From an uncultured Tenacibaculum sp. (GTDB lineage Bacteria > Bacteroidota > Bacteroidia > Flavobacteriales > Flavobacteriaceae), in NCBI RefSeq assembly GCF_947495995.1, contig NZ_CANMAX010000004.1, positions 248,001-312,000 of the forward strand: DNA of 64,000 bases, written 5' to 3'. Positions 9,501 through 19,203 of the stretch are shown one piece after another. The translations under genes were made by a program, and so were the position numbers. Position 1 is the first letter of the stretch; each line of letters begins with the position of its first letter. The notes beneath the pieces are model-generated. The model did not search any database. It worked only from the letters and a program-made list of their open reading frames with translations, and had not been told where the DNA came from.

Positions 9501-12500
9501 CGAACCAATTGAATCGGTCGTATTTAATTGTTGGTGGATTATAATAGTTGCGATTTCGTTTGTTAAAAATGAAACGCGTGGTTTTAAAACTTCTAGCACT
9601 ACTTGAACCATTATTGTGATATCTTGGTTTGTAAACTGGATAGAAATCCCATTCATGATTTCTAAACTGATCTAGAGAAGCATCGTACATTCCAGCTAAA
9701 AGTTCTGCAGTAACTTTATCTTTTTGACTTCCTTTAATAGTAAAACTCCAAGTTTCATTTGCTCCAGGTTGCAGTTTATCTCTAAATGTTTTTGTGATAA
9801 TTTCAAGATCTGTTTTTGGATAAGGAACATCTAAAACAAGATTTCCATTTTTAAAATCGTTGTAATTCACAAAATGATACTGAATACCAAATCCGCCAAG
9901 ATCGTCTTTAGTAACAGGAATTTCTATTGTTTTACTGTTTCTGTTAAGTTTTAAGTAGTAAGAATTTACGGTTTTATAGTTCTTTTCAACGAACAACATT
10001 ACTGTAACATCTTTAGAGTTTGTGCTTACAGTTACTTTAGCAACATCACCATCTTTATAAGAAGTCTTATCTGTTTTAATTTGAAATAATTTATTGTCTT
10101 CTGGATATTTATCTTTAATTGAAGATACACTAATGTATTTCTTATCGGTAACTGTTTGTCCGAATTTATCTTTTGAAGTAAGCTCTATAATATAGCTTCC
10201 AGAAGTCCACTTTTTAATTCCTGTTAAAACAACTTCTTTCGATTTTTCGGTATTAAATTTTGTAGTAAATACGCTTTTACCTTTTTCCCAGTAATTACGA
10301 TTATCTTCATTTTTATATGGATCGTGTGGGAATTTTTCTTCAAATTCAGTTTTAGAAATTGTTTGAAAATCTGGACTAGGCCAAGGTCGATTTCTTAAAG
10401 GATATTTAGGTGCTTTTAGTTTATAGATTTTAATTTCTCCTTCAGCAGGAATAAATTCATCGTTTAAATTTTTAGTGTTAATTGTTAAGATATGTTTCTT
10501 GTCTGCTTTATTTAAAACGTCATCAATATCTATATTAGCAATTAAGCTATGATAACCAACGTTTACAATTGTTGTAGCACTTCTAGTTTCTCCATTCAGA
10601 TCAGTAACATCTGCAGAAATTTCATAATTAAAAACAGGAAGTTGATCTTTAGAAACACTTTCATCTGGTAAAGCTTTAAATGTTATTGTAAACTCTCCTT
10701 TGTCATTAGTTAAAATTTCTCCGTTTGCTATTTCTTGAGGTTCAGCATACGCAAAAGAAGGTCGATACCAATAATACCAACGAGGAAATTGAACTTTTCT
10801 ATGAACACGATACACAACTTTTGCATCTGTAATATTTGAGCCAGCATAAGCTTTAGCAGTACCGGTAACAGTTACACTGTCGTTCAGTTTAAAAGATTCG
10901 CTTACGGGTTTAAAATTAGTTTCAAATTTAGGACGCTTATATTCTTCAACAGAAATGTTTTCATAACTTCTTCTTCCATTAATCATAGTAACGATTTGAA
11001 AGCTTCCAGTTAAACCTGTGTTTGGTAAGATAAATTCTCCAGCTGTAGATCCGAAATCATTTGTTTTTAAAGTCAGTTCTTTTACTGTTTGATTATTTAC
11101 ATCTTTAAGTGTTACGGCTATTTTTGAATTGGTAAGTATACTCGAATTATCATTTTCTTTTTCAAGAGAAATAGTTTTAAAATATATTGTTTGTCCAGGT
11201 CTGTAAATACTTCTGTCTGTAAAAATAAATGTCTCTGTTTGCTTACGAGTACTTCTGCTATTCTTGTAACGTTCTCTTAAATATAAGTTTTCAATTAAAA
11301 TTTTATCATTTTTAGAAGTAATAGTAGCTATAACGTTGCTGTGATATCCATTTGCATTGTACTTAACTTCACCTTTCTCATCAGTATAAAAAGAAACATT
11401 AACATGTCTGTTATACCTTGTATTTTCATTTCTGAAATTAATTAATGCTTTAGAAATAGGTTTTCCTGTATTACGATCTAATACTTGATAAATATTGCCA
11501 CCATCAGCATTTCTAGTAACTAAAGTAAGGTTAGAAATTTGAATTCCTGTATATCCAAAAGCAGTATCTTCTTGCAAAGTGTTTTTTTCTGAAGCGACAA
11601 TAAAATAACTTCCTTGTTTTAGTTTAGGAAGTATGGCTTCGTTGGTATGATTTAAATAATCAAATTCGTTAGGAAGCTTATGTTGCCAAGAGCTTACTTT
11701 AGTTAGTTTTTGAATTAATTCAATTCGTTTTTTAAGAGGATAAGCTTTTCTTATTTCTTCTAATTTCTTGAAATCAATTTTATATACTGAAAAGTAAAGT
11801 TGATCTACGTTCTTGTAATTAATAAGTACTCTTGAGTACTTGTTTATAGGAACATATTGTTCAGCAGTAATTTCTATTGATTGCTCGTTAATTTTTTCTT
11901 GTAATAACTTACTTTTTTGAGCAGCATAACTTTTCGGGAATTTTTTAATAATACGATTACAAATAGCTAAAGCTTCTTTGTTTTTAAATCTATATTTTTT
12001 GTTTTTACCTTTCGAATTAGAATATGCGTTTGCTAAGTTATGGTAGTAATTAGCGATCTCGAATCCATATAAACTAGAAGCTTCATGATTGCTAAATATC
12101 TTTTCTGAAGCTATTAAAGTCTCTAAAAACAGTTTGTCTTTATCCAAAAATGTGGCTTTACTTCTAACAAAATCTAAACGCTGTAAATCTGAATCAACTA
12201 AAGCATTAAAGTTTTTGTTATTTAGATGAAACTGAATTAAGTTCTTATAAATTTTTAAAGCATTAAACTGTAACGATAATGTGTCTTTAGTAGTTAAGTT
12301 TAAAGCAGCAAATTGTTTCGCTTCATACAATAGCTGTTTGTTATCTATTTTAAATTGATAAGATGGTTTTGTAATTCTGGTTTCATCAGTTTTATAAAAG
12401 TTTAACGCGTTATGCGCTAAGAAATCATAAAGCGTAGGGCGATATTTTTTAGATTCAATTTCAGGTTTTAAAAGAACACTGAATTCTTCTAACGGAATCT

Positions 12501-12996
12501 TTTGTAATGTGGTAGTTGAAGCTAAAGAGTTTTGAAATTCAAAATGAATTTCAGCAAATAGAGTTTCTAAATCCCAAGTTCTAAAATCGTTTGAATCAAC
12601 TTTTGCATTTGTTTTAGTTCTTTGGTAAAATTTCCATCTGTTACTTTGAAAATATTGCCAATACATGTTGGCTAAAATATTTTGCAATACATTTTTAGTC
12701 GGAGCAGTATTTTTTTGAATATGCGCTTTAAATTGTTGTATAACTTTTAATTGCGATTCTTCTTCTAAAATCATAGAGAACTTACTTTTATAAAGTAATG
12801 TCTTTATAATTTGAGGAGAATTTTTCTTTTGATTTGCTTTCTCGTAAATACGATCTACAATTTTTAAAGCAGATTTAGGTTGGTTAAGTAATTCAAAGTG
12901 ATGAACTTCTTTCCAAAGCTTTTCAAAATCATTTTGAGCGTGAAGTATTGTAGAGAAAAGAGTAAGCATTAGTATTGCAATCGATTTATTTTTCAT
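6595..12996 (-). CDS. Alpha-2-macroglobulin family protein with inserted carboxypeptidase-regulatory domain
   Basis: A 2133-residue exported protein (signal peptide MKNKSIAILMLTLFSTILHA). A helical, TPR-like N-terminal third is followed by macroglobulin domains, with the MG2-type motif FTDRSIYRPGQ near residue 597. A carboxypeptidase-regulatory-like/TonB-plug-like insert sits at about 1190-1257 (PLPGVNVQVLGSS...VETDFDGKFSI). The A2M core near 1355 (PEALTKWKL) leads to a thioester signature CSEQ at Cys1579-Gln1582, and a thiol-ester helical domain and C-terminal beta domain close the protein. The thioester CxEQ is intact, so covalent trapping of attacking proteases is plausible. Bacterial A2Ms are envelope proteins thought to protect from host or rival proteases. 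No PBP1c neighbour is present. It forms an operon with the DUF4174 gene. Confidence 0.92.
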   Translation of the reverse strand: MKNKSIAILMLTLFSTILHAQNDFEKLWKEVHHFELLNQPKSALKIVDRIYEKANQKKNSPQIIKTLLYKSKFSMILEEESQLKVIQQFKAHIQKNTAPTKNVLQNILANMYWQYFQSNRWKFYQRTKTNAKVDSNDFRTWDLETLFAEIHFEFQNSLASTTTLQKIPLEEFSVLLKPEIESKKYRPTLYDFLAHNALNFYKTDETRITKPSYQFKIDNKQLLYEAKQFAALNLTTKDTLSLQFNALKIYKNLIQFHLNNKNFNALVDSDLQRLDFVRSKATFLDKDKLFLETLIASEKIFSNHEASSLYGFEIANYYHNLANAYSNSKGKNKKYRFKNKEALAICNRIIKKFPKSYAAQKSKLLQEKINEQSIEITAEQYVPINKYSRVLINYKNVDQLYFSVYKIDFKKLEEIRKAYPLKKRIELIQKLTKVSSWQHKLPNEFDYLNHTNEAILPKLKQGSYFIVASEKNTLQEDTAFGYTGIQISNLTLVTRNADGGNIYQVLDRNTGKPISKALINFRNENTRYNRHVNVSFYTDEKGEVKYNANGYHSNVIATITSKNDKILIENLYLRERYKNSRSTRKQTETFIFTDRSIYRPGQTIYFKTISLEKENDNSSILTNSKIAVTLKDVNNQTVKELTLKTNDFGSTAGEFILPNTGLTGSFQIVTMINGRRSYENISVEEYKRPKFETNFKPVSESFKLNDSVTVTGTAKAYAGSNITDAKVVYRVHRKVQFPRWYYWYRPSFAYAEPQEIANGEILTNDKGEFTITFKALPDESVSKDQLPVFNYEISADVTDLNGETRSATTIVNVGYHSLIANIDIDDVLNKADKKHILTINTKNLNDEFIPAEGEIKIYKLKAPKYPLRNRPWPSPDFQTISKTEFEEKFPHDPYKNEDNRNYWEKGKSVFTTKFNTEKSKEVVLTGIKKWTSGSYIIELTSKDKFGQTVTDKKYISVSSIKDKYPEDNKLFQIKTDKTSYKDGDVAKVTVSTNSKDVTVMLFVEKNYKTVNSYYLKLNRNSKTIEIPVTKDDLGGFGIQYHFVNYNDFKNGNLVLDVPYPKTDLEIITKTFRDKLQPGANETWSFTIKGSQKDKVTAELLAGMYDASLDQFRNHEWDFYPVYKPRYHNNGSSSARSFKTTRFIFNKRNRNYYNPPTIKYDRFNWFGFNFNNSKWENTRYLNTLRAGPILSTSGTFTGKVSGVISDISGPLPGVNVQVLGSSKGVETDFDGKFSIDVKKGDILVFSFVGMRTREIQVTNFSNIILRLEDDAVLEEVVVAGVASPAPMKRKTRGRSEKLLAKPEAAEAESFGFLGREDSTEENSDGWAPKNSQDEYGEENKKPLSNIEARKNLQETAFFYPQLVTDKDGNVSFNFTIPEALTKWKLQLLAHSKNLHTATETLETVTQKELMVIPNTPRFLREKDQITVSAKISNLTDKELQGTSQLLITDPITGKAIDTDLNNLETQKSFTVDAEGNTNVSWDLTIPETIQAVSFKIVAQAGNFSDGEQNVLPVLSNRMLVTETLPMWVRGNQTKTFTLNKLKNNTSTTLKHHQLTLEVTSNPVWQAVQALPYLMEYPYECSEQTFSRYYANTLASYIANSNPKIKAVFNQWKSSEALISNLEKNQELKSIIIQETPWLRDAQSESEQKKRIALLFDLNKMQAEQTNAIRKLQYMQMDNGGFPWFKGGRYANIGITNHIVTGFGHLQKLGIKINDHTAENIIGDAIQFLDYEYENKYEKLLERAKRVKALDGKRAYDKYLAESHISYYDLQYLYMRSFFDEIKIQKSTQKAIDYYTQQAAKYWNDFNLYGKGLNALIQFRTNNKSKANLILKSLEENSITSEEFGMYWKENKSGWYWHQAPIATQSLLIETFAEIKNDEKTIDNLKIWLLKNKQVSEWKTTKATTNAIYALLFKGTNWLASNELVTVKVGKEIIDPTKLENTKIEAGTGYFKTNWKNKEVTSDKATVTLTKNNKGIAWGGLYWQYFEDLDKISHAKTPLQLTKKLFKKVNSDRGKKLIDITDNNLQVGDLVTVRIELKVDRDMEFIHMKDMRASAFEPTNVLSKYKWQDGLGYYESTTDAATNFFFDRLPKGVYVFEYDIRVNNKGDFSNGITTIQNMYAPEFSSHSKGIRVKIK

Positions 12997-13155
12997 GGTA
13001 TCATTTTTAATACTTTATAACAAAGTACTCGCATAGGTTCAATATACTAAAGTTTAAATAAGTAAACTCATAGAAAGTACAAGTTAACATATCTTTTCGT
13101 TTAGTATTACACTAAAATCAATAGCTATACCAAATTTTCTAATTGGTAGAAAAAA

Positions 13156-15216
13156 TTATAGAATTTTCTTCACAATAAACTCACATCTACGGTTAATTTC
13201 ATGCTGCTCTTCTGTACAAGATTCTTCAGATTTACACTTTACAAGCGGTTGAGTTTCTCCATAACCAATTGCTGAAATACGATCAGGTTCGATTCCGCTT
13301 TCTAAGAAATACATACGAACGGCAGTTGCTCTTTTCTGCGATAGTTCTAAGTTATATCGATTATTTCCTCTGATATCTGAATGCGTACCAACTTCAACGA
13401 TCATATCAGGATATTTTTTCATCAAATTGATTACACGATCGATAGCTTTTTTACTGTCTCTTCGTAAATACCATAAATTATAATCGAAACTTATCTCGTC
13501 GGTTTTAATTACGATTCTATCTTTTTGTTTTTCAATATCCTTTTCATTTTCTACAATTTCATTAGCTCTTTTTTCTTTTTCTAGTTCTAGTTTTTCAGTA
13601 TTTTTTCGTTTTAAAATTTCCTCTTCTTTCAATTTTAAAGCTAATGCATCTCTTTTTTCTCTTTCTAAGATGATAAGAGACTTCAAGGTCATTGAAGCAT
13701 CGTTATCTTTATTTCTAACCTTCTTTAAAGCTAATGTTTTCTGATTTTTTGTGTAACCAACTTTTGAAGCTTTAATAGTATATTTTGTTTGACAATTTAC
13801 TTTAAACCTAAATTTTTCACTGTTTGATGTTACAATTCTACCAATTTCTTTTTGATTGACATCTAACAAAACAATGTCAACATCATTAAGAATTTCTCCC
13901 GAATCTTCATCTGTAATAAAACCAGAAATAAATTGAGAGCATGATTCTATTTTTAAAGGTTTCTTTTCAATGATTTTATAAATGTCGTCACTTCCTTTTC
14001 CACCTTTTCTGTTTGAAGCGAAAAAACCTTCTTTACTGTTGGTGTTTATGTTGAAAGAAAAATCATCGTATCCAGAATTTACTGGAAAACCAATATTGTC
14101 TGGTTTAGAGAAATTATCTGTTGAAATAGTACTGACAAAAACATCTAAAGAACCAAATCCAGGATGACCGTTTGAAGAGAAATACAACTTGTTGTCTTCA
14201 CTAATAAAAGGAAATTGCTCTTTTTTTGGAGTGTTTATCGTCGGACCTAAATTTTGTGGTTTTCCAAAACTTCCATCATAATCAATAGCAACTCGGTATA
14301 AATCAAAACCACCAAATCCGTTTGGCATGTCAGAAGCAAAATACAGTGTTTTTTCATCTGGACTTAAAGCTGGATGTTCAGTAGAATATGTGTTTGAATT
14401 GAATGGGAGGGAAGTAATATTTTGCCATTCACCTTCAATAAGTTCAGCTTTGTATAATTGAACGTGGGTTACTTTTTTATCATCAGTTTTTCTTTTTCCT
14501 TTTTGAAAATTATTCCTTGTGAAATATGCTGTTTTCCCATCTTTAGTGAAAATGATGTTTGACTCATGTAACTTAGAGTTGATTTTATCTGAAAAAGGTT
14601 TTGCAATGCTGTCGCCTAAATAAATTTCATTGTTAGAAACTTGATAAATATCTAAATAATTTTGTCCGTTCCAACCAAATCGTTTGGCGTACATTTCTTT
14701 TCTTGGAGCTGCAAATAGAATGGTATCTCCTTTTTGTATTGCACCAAATTCAGAATCAGGAGTATTTATACCCAAGTTTTCAATAGAAAAACGATTGCCC
14801 AAAGCGGCAACATCTTCAAGGTATTCAATTTCTTTTTGTAATTGCTCGTATTTTGAATTATCGATAGACTTATAATAATTAAGTAAAACATTATTCGCCT
14901 TTTTATATTCACCAAGTGCTTTTAACGAATTAGCAAATTTGTGATAATATGTTTCATCAACTTGTTTGCGATAATTTTTAAGCAGATAACGATAATTCAC
15001 TGTAGCTTTTTCCATATTATAAGTATAATAATAGGCGTCAGCTAAATTTTTTATGGCTTCAAAACTTTCTCTCTCTTTTAAAGCTTTTTCATATAAAGAA
15101 ATTGCTTCTGTATAAAATGTTCTTTTAAAATATTTATGAGCTCTTTTCAATGATGAACTTTGAGAAAAGCAAGTAAAAGCAGCGAGGAATAACAGTGTGA
15201 AACTTATTTTTTTCAT
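13156..15216 (-). CDS. OmpA-family outer-membrane protein with TPR and PD40 repeats
   Basis: The 686-residue protein has a signal peptide (LLFLAAFTCFSQ), TPR-like helices (about 20-130) and WD40-like/PD40 beta-propeller repeats (about 190-420, for example HPALSPDEKTLYFASD). These are followed by a carboxypeptidase-regulatory-like domain (about 425-510), a charged coiled-coil region (about 515-570) and a C-terminal OmpA peptidoglycan-binding domain. The last shows VEVGTHSDIRGNNRYN and LSQKRATAVRMYF. This architecture is typical of the OmpA partner beside PorP/SprF and a type B-sorted adhesin in Flavobacteriaceae. It begins 9 bp after the PorP/SprF gene, so the three genes form one operon. Confidence 0.92.
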   Translation of the reverse strand: MKKISFTLLFLAAFTCFSQSSSLKRAHKYFKRTFYTEAISLYEKALKERESFEAIKNLADAYYYTYNMEKATVNYRYLLKNYRKQVDETYYHKFANSLKALGEYKKANNVLLNYYKSIDNSKYEQLQKEIEYLEDVAALGNRFSIENLGINTPDSEFGAIQKGDTILFAAPRKEMYAKRFGWNGQNYLDIYQVSNNEIYLGDSIAKPFSDKINSKLHESNIIFTKDGKTAYFTRNNFQKGKRKTDDKKVTHVQLYKAELIEGEWQNITSLPFNSNTYSTEHPALSPDEKTLYFASDMPNGFGGFDLYRVAIDYDGSFGKPQNLGPTINTPKKEQFPFISEDNKLYFSSNGHPGFGSLDVFVSTISTDNFSKPDNIGFPVNSGYDDFSFNINTNSKEGFFASNRKGGKGSDDIYKIIEKKPLKIESCSQFISGFITDEDSGEILNDVDIVLLDVNQKEIGRIVTSNSEKFRFKVNCQTKYTIKASKVGYTKNQKTLALKKVRNKDNDASMTLKSLIILEREKRDALALKLKEEEILKRKNTEKLELEKEKRANEIVENEKDIEKQKDRIVIKTDEISFDYNLWYLRRDSKKAIDRVINLMKKYPDMIVEVGTHSDIRGNNRYNLELSQKRATAVRMYFLESGIEPDRISAIGYGETQPLVKCKSEESCTEEQHEINRRCEFIVKKIL

Positions 15217-15225
15217 AGTAATCTT

Positions 15226-16182
15226 TTAAAAGAATCTTGGAGATTTATCGTAACCTTTCTTTAAGCCTAAAGTATCAAAGTCGAAAAGAAGCATAAATTC
15301 GTGGGTTCCAGAATTAAAACTACCTAGATTGGTTGTGGTATAATCAAAAGCATATCCGAAACGAAATGAATCTAAAACACGAATATTAAACATGACACTA
15401 ATAGCATCGTTCACACGATATGCTAATCCAGCTTCAAATTTATCATCAAATAAAACATTTACAGCAGTGTCTACAACTAATGGAGAGCCTTTTACAGCTT
15501 TAGCCATGAAGGAAGGTTTTAATTTGAGTAAATCACTAACGTGAAAAACATAACCTCCATTTACGAATAAGTGAATTTCTTCACCTCCAATACTGTTTAA
15601 TCCGTTATTTTCTTCAAAATGTTCACCTTTCACAAGATTCGGAATTGCTGCACCGATGTAGTATTTATCAGTAAAATAAAAAAGTCCGGCACCAAAGTTT
15701 ACGAAAGTTTTATTTTGATTTTCAAACGCTAAATCGTTTGGAATAAATCCTGTTGTAATATCTTCATCAGGAAATCTAAATCCATTAAAATTTGTATTGA
15801 AACTAGTAAATCCAGCTTTTAAACCAAATGATAATTTATGACCTTCACTCACGTTAATCATGTAAGCAAAATCAGCATAAAAGTTATTTTCTTTTAAAAC
15901 ACCATCTCCTATATCATCGGTAACTATGGATAAACCTGCTTCTATATTATTGCTTAAAGGAGCGTGAACAAAAAAGTTATAAGTTTTTGGCGTACCCACA
16001 GCAGAAGTCCATTGCCTTCTGTGCATTACTCCGAAATTAATAACACCTAAATCGTTAGTAACATAAGCAGGATTTACAACATTTTGATTGTACATATACT
16101 GCGTATATTGAGGATCTTGCTGTGTAAAACCTTTAAGAATAAAGACAAAACAAAAACAAATTATAAATATGATCTTTTTCAT
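15226..16182 (-). CDS. PorP/SprF-family type IX secretion-associated outer-membrane protein
   Basis: The 318-residue protein has a signal peptide and the conserved N-terminal PorP/SprF signature QQDPQYTQYMYNQNVVNPAY, followed by a predicted 14-strand-type beta-barrel rich in aromatic residues. Members of this family pair with large type B-sorted substrates such as SprB and are needed for their secretion or surface attachment. It lies 7 bp downstream of the adhesin-like gene and 9 bp upstream of the OmpA gene. The symbol is left empty because many paralogues exist per genome. Confidence 0.93.
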   Translation of the reverse strand: MKKIIFIICFCFVFILKGFTQQDPQYTQYMYNQNVVNPAYVTNDLGVINFGVMHRRQWTSAVGTPKTYNFFVHAPLSNNIEAGLSIVTDDIGDGVLKENNFYADFAYMINVSEGHKLSFGLKAGFTSFNTNFNGFRFPDEDITTGFIPNDLAFENQNKTFVNFGAGLFYFTDKYYIGAAIPNLVKGEHFEENNGLNSIGGEEIHLFVNGGYVFHVSDLLKLKPSFMAKAVKGSPLVVDTAVNVLFDDKFEAGLAYRVNDAISVMFNIRVLDSFRFGYAFDYTTTNLGSFNSGTHEFMLLFDFDTLGLKKGYDKSPRFF

Positions 16183-16189
16183 TAGCTAT

Positions 16190-19090
16190 TTATTTACTTA
16201 AGTAAATTCTTCCTTGCTTAGGTTTTAAATTATCTTGATTGTATTTAAGTACGTAGAAATATACACCACTAGTAACTTCTGTACCATTATTGTTTAAACC
16301 GTTCCATTTAGGATTTTCGGTATTTCCAATAAATAAAGACTGACCGTATCGATTGAATATCTCTAATTCATAATTAGGATAGAAAAACTCGATATTAGGA
16401 ATAAAATAATCGTCGTTATCTCCATCATTATTAGGAGAAAATCCATCAGGAATAAAGAAGTCATAATCTTCAGGATTACATGAAGATAAATTAAAAGTAA
16501 TTGCGGTTCTTTCTCCTTCACAACCCGTAGTTGGATCTACATAAGTAGCATAATACGTAACATCTTCTTCTATAAGATCAGTAGAACTTAGCTCATTTCC
16601 ATTTTCATTACTATCAAACCAAGTTAAATCAAAACCAGGTACATCTGTAATTTCAGTTTCTATATCAAAAAGTGTTAATTTGTCTAAAGCACATCTATTA
16701 GTGTTTCCTGTGAAATCAGGTTTTGGAGTATTTATAACTGTTGGAATAAATTCTAATCTTTGGTGATGTTCGCAACTTCCTATTTGTTGAACAGCAAAAT
16801 AACTTTTTCCGTTTTCTAACAGAGTTGAAATCTCTAAAACATTTCCACCTGTAGCGGCATCGTACCAAATTAATGTTCCTGAAGTTATTGAAGAATCTAG
16901 ATTATCTAAAGTGAGATTGTCTATTGCACAGAAAGTAGGAGTTGTATCACTTGAATTTACAATTGATGTTGTAATTACAGCAGTAGTAACTACATTTCTA
17001 GCTGAGCTTTCACAGCTATTAGTAGGATCGCTAGTTGTAACAAAATAGGTTTTACCATCTTCTAAAATTGTATTGTTAGGTAAAAGGACATCAGAAGTTG
17101 CGCTATCGTACCAAGTTAAATTTTCACCAGAATCTACTGTAATGTCATTTAGTGTAGGTTGATTTGGGAAAAAGTTAGATACACAAAATGATTGATTATT
17201 ATCTAGAACAGGAGGATCAGGAATTCCATTTATTGAAAAAGACTCGTTAATTTCAAACTCGAATTGTGTTCTACATGGAGTTGTGTCATTTTGAACACTT
17301 TTAAGAATTACATTATAATTTCCTTGTGCTAAACCAGAAATATCAACATTAAAATTAGCAGTTCCACCTCTGAAAATAATATTGTTATCAATTAGAGTTG
17401 TTGAAGAGTCTAATTCGGTTACTTCATAAGTAATGGTGTATTCTCCATCACCTAAATCAGGTGCGTCTATTAGAATTTTCATATCTGTAGCATTACAAAT
17501 ATTGTCGATATCTAAATCTAATTGAATGTCTTTTGGAATTCTTTTTATAGAGAAACTACTTTCGTCACAACTTAAACCTATAGCAGTAGGAGAAGACATT
17601 TTAATTTTGAAATCTGTGATTTCTTCAGGTAAACCAGAAAAATCTACGGGTATTGTAGCACTACCATTAATAAAAGTAACGTTGATTCCATTCGCTTCAA
17701 TTACAGTTGAATTAATAGTATTGGAAATTGTATAATCAACTAAATGACTACTATTTGAAATAGTTCCGTCATTTTCTGATAGCTGAGATATTTCAATATC
17801 AATAATATCAGAAGTAAAACAAGTATCTTCAACGCTAACATTTGCATCAAAAATAATAAAGTCGAAATCATCAATTTTATAACTGTCACATATTATGCCT
17901 TCCAGATTTCTAATAGCAACAGCTTTTATGGTATAGTTTCCAGCGCTTAACCTTGCAGGTGAACTAATACTATATGTGCTTAATTCATATTCTCCAGTTA
18001 CTGTATTAAAATTGGAATAAATAATATTTTCATAAGTTCCTGAAAAAACAACTGTATTAGTATCAGAGTTCACAACTTCGTAAACCAAATCATATTCCAT
18101 TTCTACATCTTTCGTTCCTTCATGTACAATAAAGATTCTTGTTGAAGGCTTTGCACACTGATCTTCAATAAAAAATTTTCCAGAAACCTTTGGTAAAAAG
18201 ACAGTAACAGTACTTGAAACTTCTGGACATACACCATGTGTAGGAAATACAGTATAGGTAAATAAGTATTTACCAGAACCAAAATCATTGTAAATTTCTT
18301 CAATATCAATAGTGTGATCTGTTAAAGAAGTAATTTGACCAGTACGACTAACATCATGCCAAACTCCGTCTGTATCGTTTCCAGTAATATAATCGAAGAG
18401 ATTAATGTTTCTATAAGAACTTAAATCATCTGTATCACATATAATAATATCTGAAGCACTTCCAGCTTCTGCTGCTCTATGAACTTCTAAAATAACTTTT
18501 GCAGTTCTAGCCGGACAAGAATCTACCGCAGGAACAGTATATGTTAGTGTGTGAGTTCCAACTCCAGCCAATTTAGCGTTAAATAAATTACCAGTTAAAG
18601 CTAGTAGCGGAGTTCCAGTTTCTACACTCCATCTTCCATTAATGTCAGAACTTAAACTCGTTAAATCATTATCTAAAAAAGTAAACAAGTCAACAGCAGT
18701 ATTACTACTACAAGCATTAGCTCCACCATCAATATTATCTTCTCCAGGATATCCGCCTAGAAAGACAGAAACTGTAGCGCTTTCCCCACAGCTATCATTT
18801 GTGTAGATAAATTTATGTTCTCCAGACCTGTTTATTGTCCAAAGATTTAAAATTCCTGTAGATGAATTTAAGGCAAATCTGTTAACCGGATTTTCACTAG
18901 ACCAAGTTCCTCCTGAAACTGGTGAGCCACTTAATTGGGTAAAAAGATCAAAACGTTGATAATTACTATCTAGCTCTTTATTACAAACAGTTACAGATGC
19001 ATCGCTACCTGCACATTGAGAGTGAGAAGTATATGCGTATAAAAAGCTGAAAAAAAATAGTAGAAATCGAGAAAGTAGTTTTCTTTTCAT
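16190..19090 (-). CDS. Large secreted adhesin-like protein with type IX secretion type B C-terminal domain
   Basis: The 966-residue protein has a signal peptide (LLFFFSFLYAYTSHS) and a mature region of Ig-like/PKD-like modules with regularly spaced cysteines. Two or three related modules around 640-870 carry repeated patterns of the kind LTWYDSATS / LIWYDAATGG / LTWFDSNENG. The C-terminal ~90 residues form the gliding-motility-associated type B sorting domain: IPDGFSPNNDGDND, LEIFNRYGQ, GVYFYVLKY. The protein is therefore expected to be exported by the type IX system and anchored at the cell surface with the help of the adjacent PorP/SprF protein. It is first in a three-gene operon and faces mpl. 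Confidence 0.93.
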   Translation of the reverse strand: MKRKLLSRFLLFFFSFLYAYTSHSQCAGSDASVTVCNKELDSNYQRFDLFTQLSGSPVSGGTWSSENPVNRFALNSSTGILNLWTINRSGEHKFIYTNDSCGESATVSVFLGGYPGEDNIDGGANACSSNTAVDLFTFLDNDLTSLSSDINGRWSVETGTPLLALTGNLFNAKLAGVGTHTLTYTVPAVDSCPARTAKVILEVHRAAEAGSASDIIICDTDDLSSYRNINLFDYITGNDTDGVWHDVSRTGQITSLTDHTIDIEEIYNDFGSGKYLFTYTVFPTHGVCPEVSSTVTVFLPKVSGKFFIEDQCAKPSTRIFIVHEGTKDVEMEYDLVYEVVNSDTNTVVFSGTYENIIYSNFNTVTGEYELSTYSISSPARLSAGNYTIKAVAIRNLEGIICDSYKIDDFDFIIFDANVSVEDTCFTSDIIDIEISQLSENDGTISNSSHLVDYTISNTINSTVIEANGINVTFINGSATIPVDFSGLPEEITDFKIKMSSPTAIGLSCDESSFSIKRIPKDIQLDLDIDNICNATDMKILIDAPDLGDGEYTITYEVTELDSSTTLIDNNIIFRGGTANFNVDISGLAQGNYNVILKSVQNDTTPCRTQFEFEINESFSINGIPDPPVLDNNQSFCVSNFFPNQPTLNDITVDSGENLTWYDSATSDVLLPNNTILEDGKTYFVTTSDPTNSCESSARNVVTTAVITTSIVNSSDTTPTFCAIDNLTLDNLDSSITSGTLIWYDAATGGNVLEISTLLENGKSYFAVQQIGSCEHHQRLEFIPTVINTPKPDFTGNTNRCALDKLTLFDIETEITDVPGFDLTWFDSNENGNELSSTDLIEEDVTYYATYVDPTTGCEGERTAITFNLSSCNPEDYDFFIPDGFSPNNDGDNDDYFIPNIEFFYPNYELEIFNRYGQSLFIGNTENPKWNGLNNNGTEVTSGVYFYVLKYNQDNLKPKQGRIYLSK

Positions 19091-19203
19091 TTCACAAAAG
19101 CAATAATATATTCCACAAAACTAGTCTATTTTTTATAGTATACAATTTATTTAACTTTTACCCTATAGTTTGACTATTTTTACATCCTGAAATAAAACTT
19201 CTA

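Noticed and set aside
9044..9544. Long plus-strand frame inside the alpha-2-macroglobulin gene
   Set aside because: It is an antisense shadow with unnatural composition; the minus-strand protein is continuous and recognisable there.
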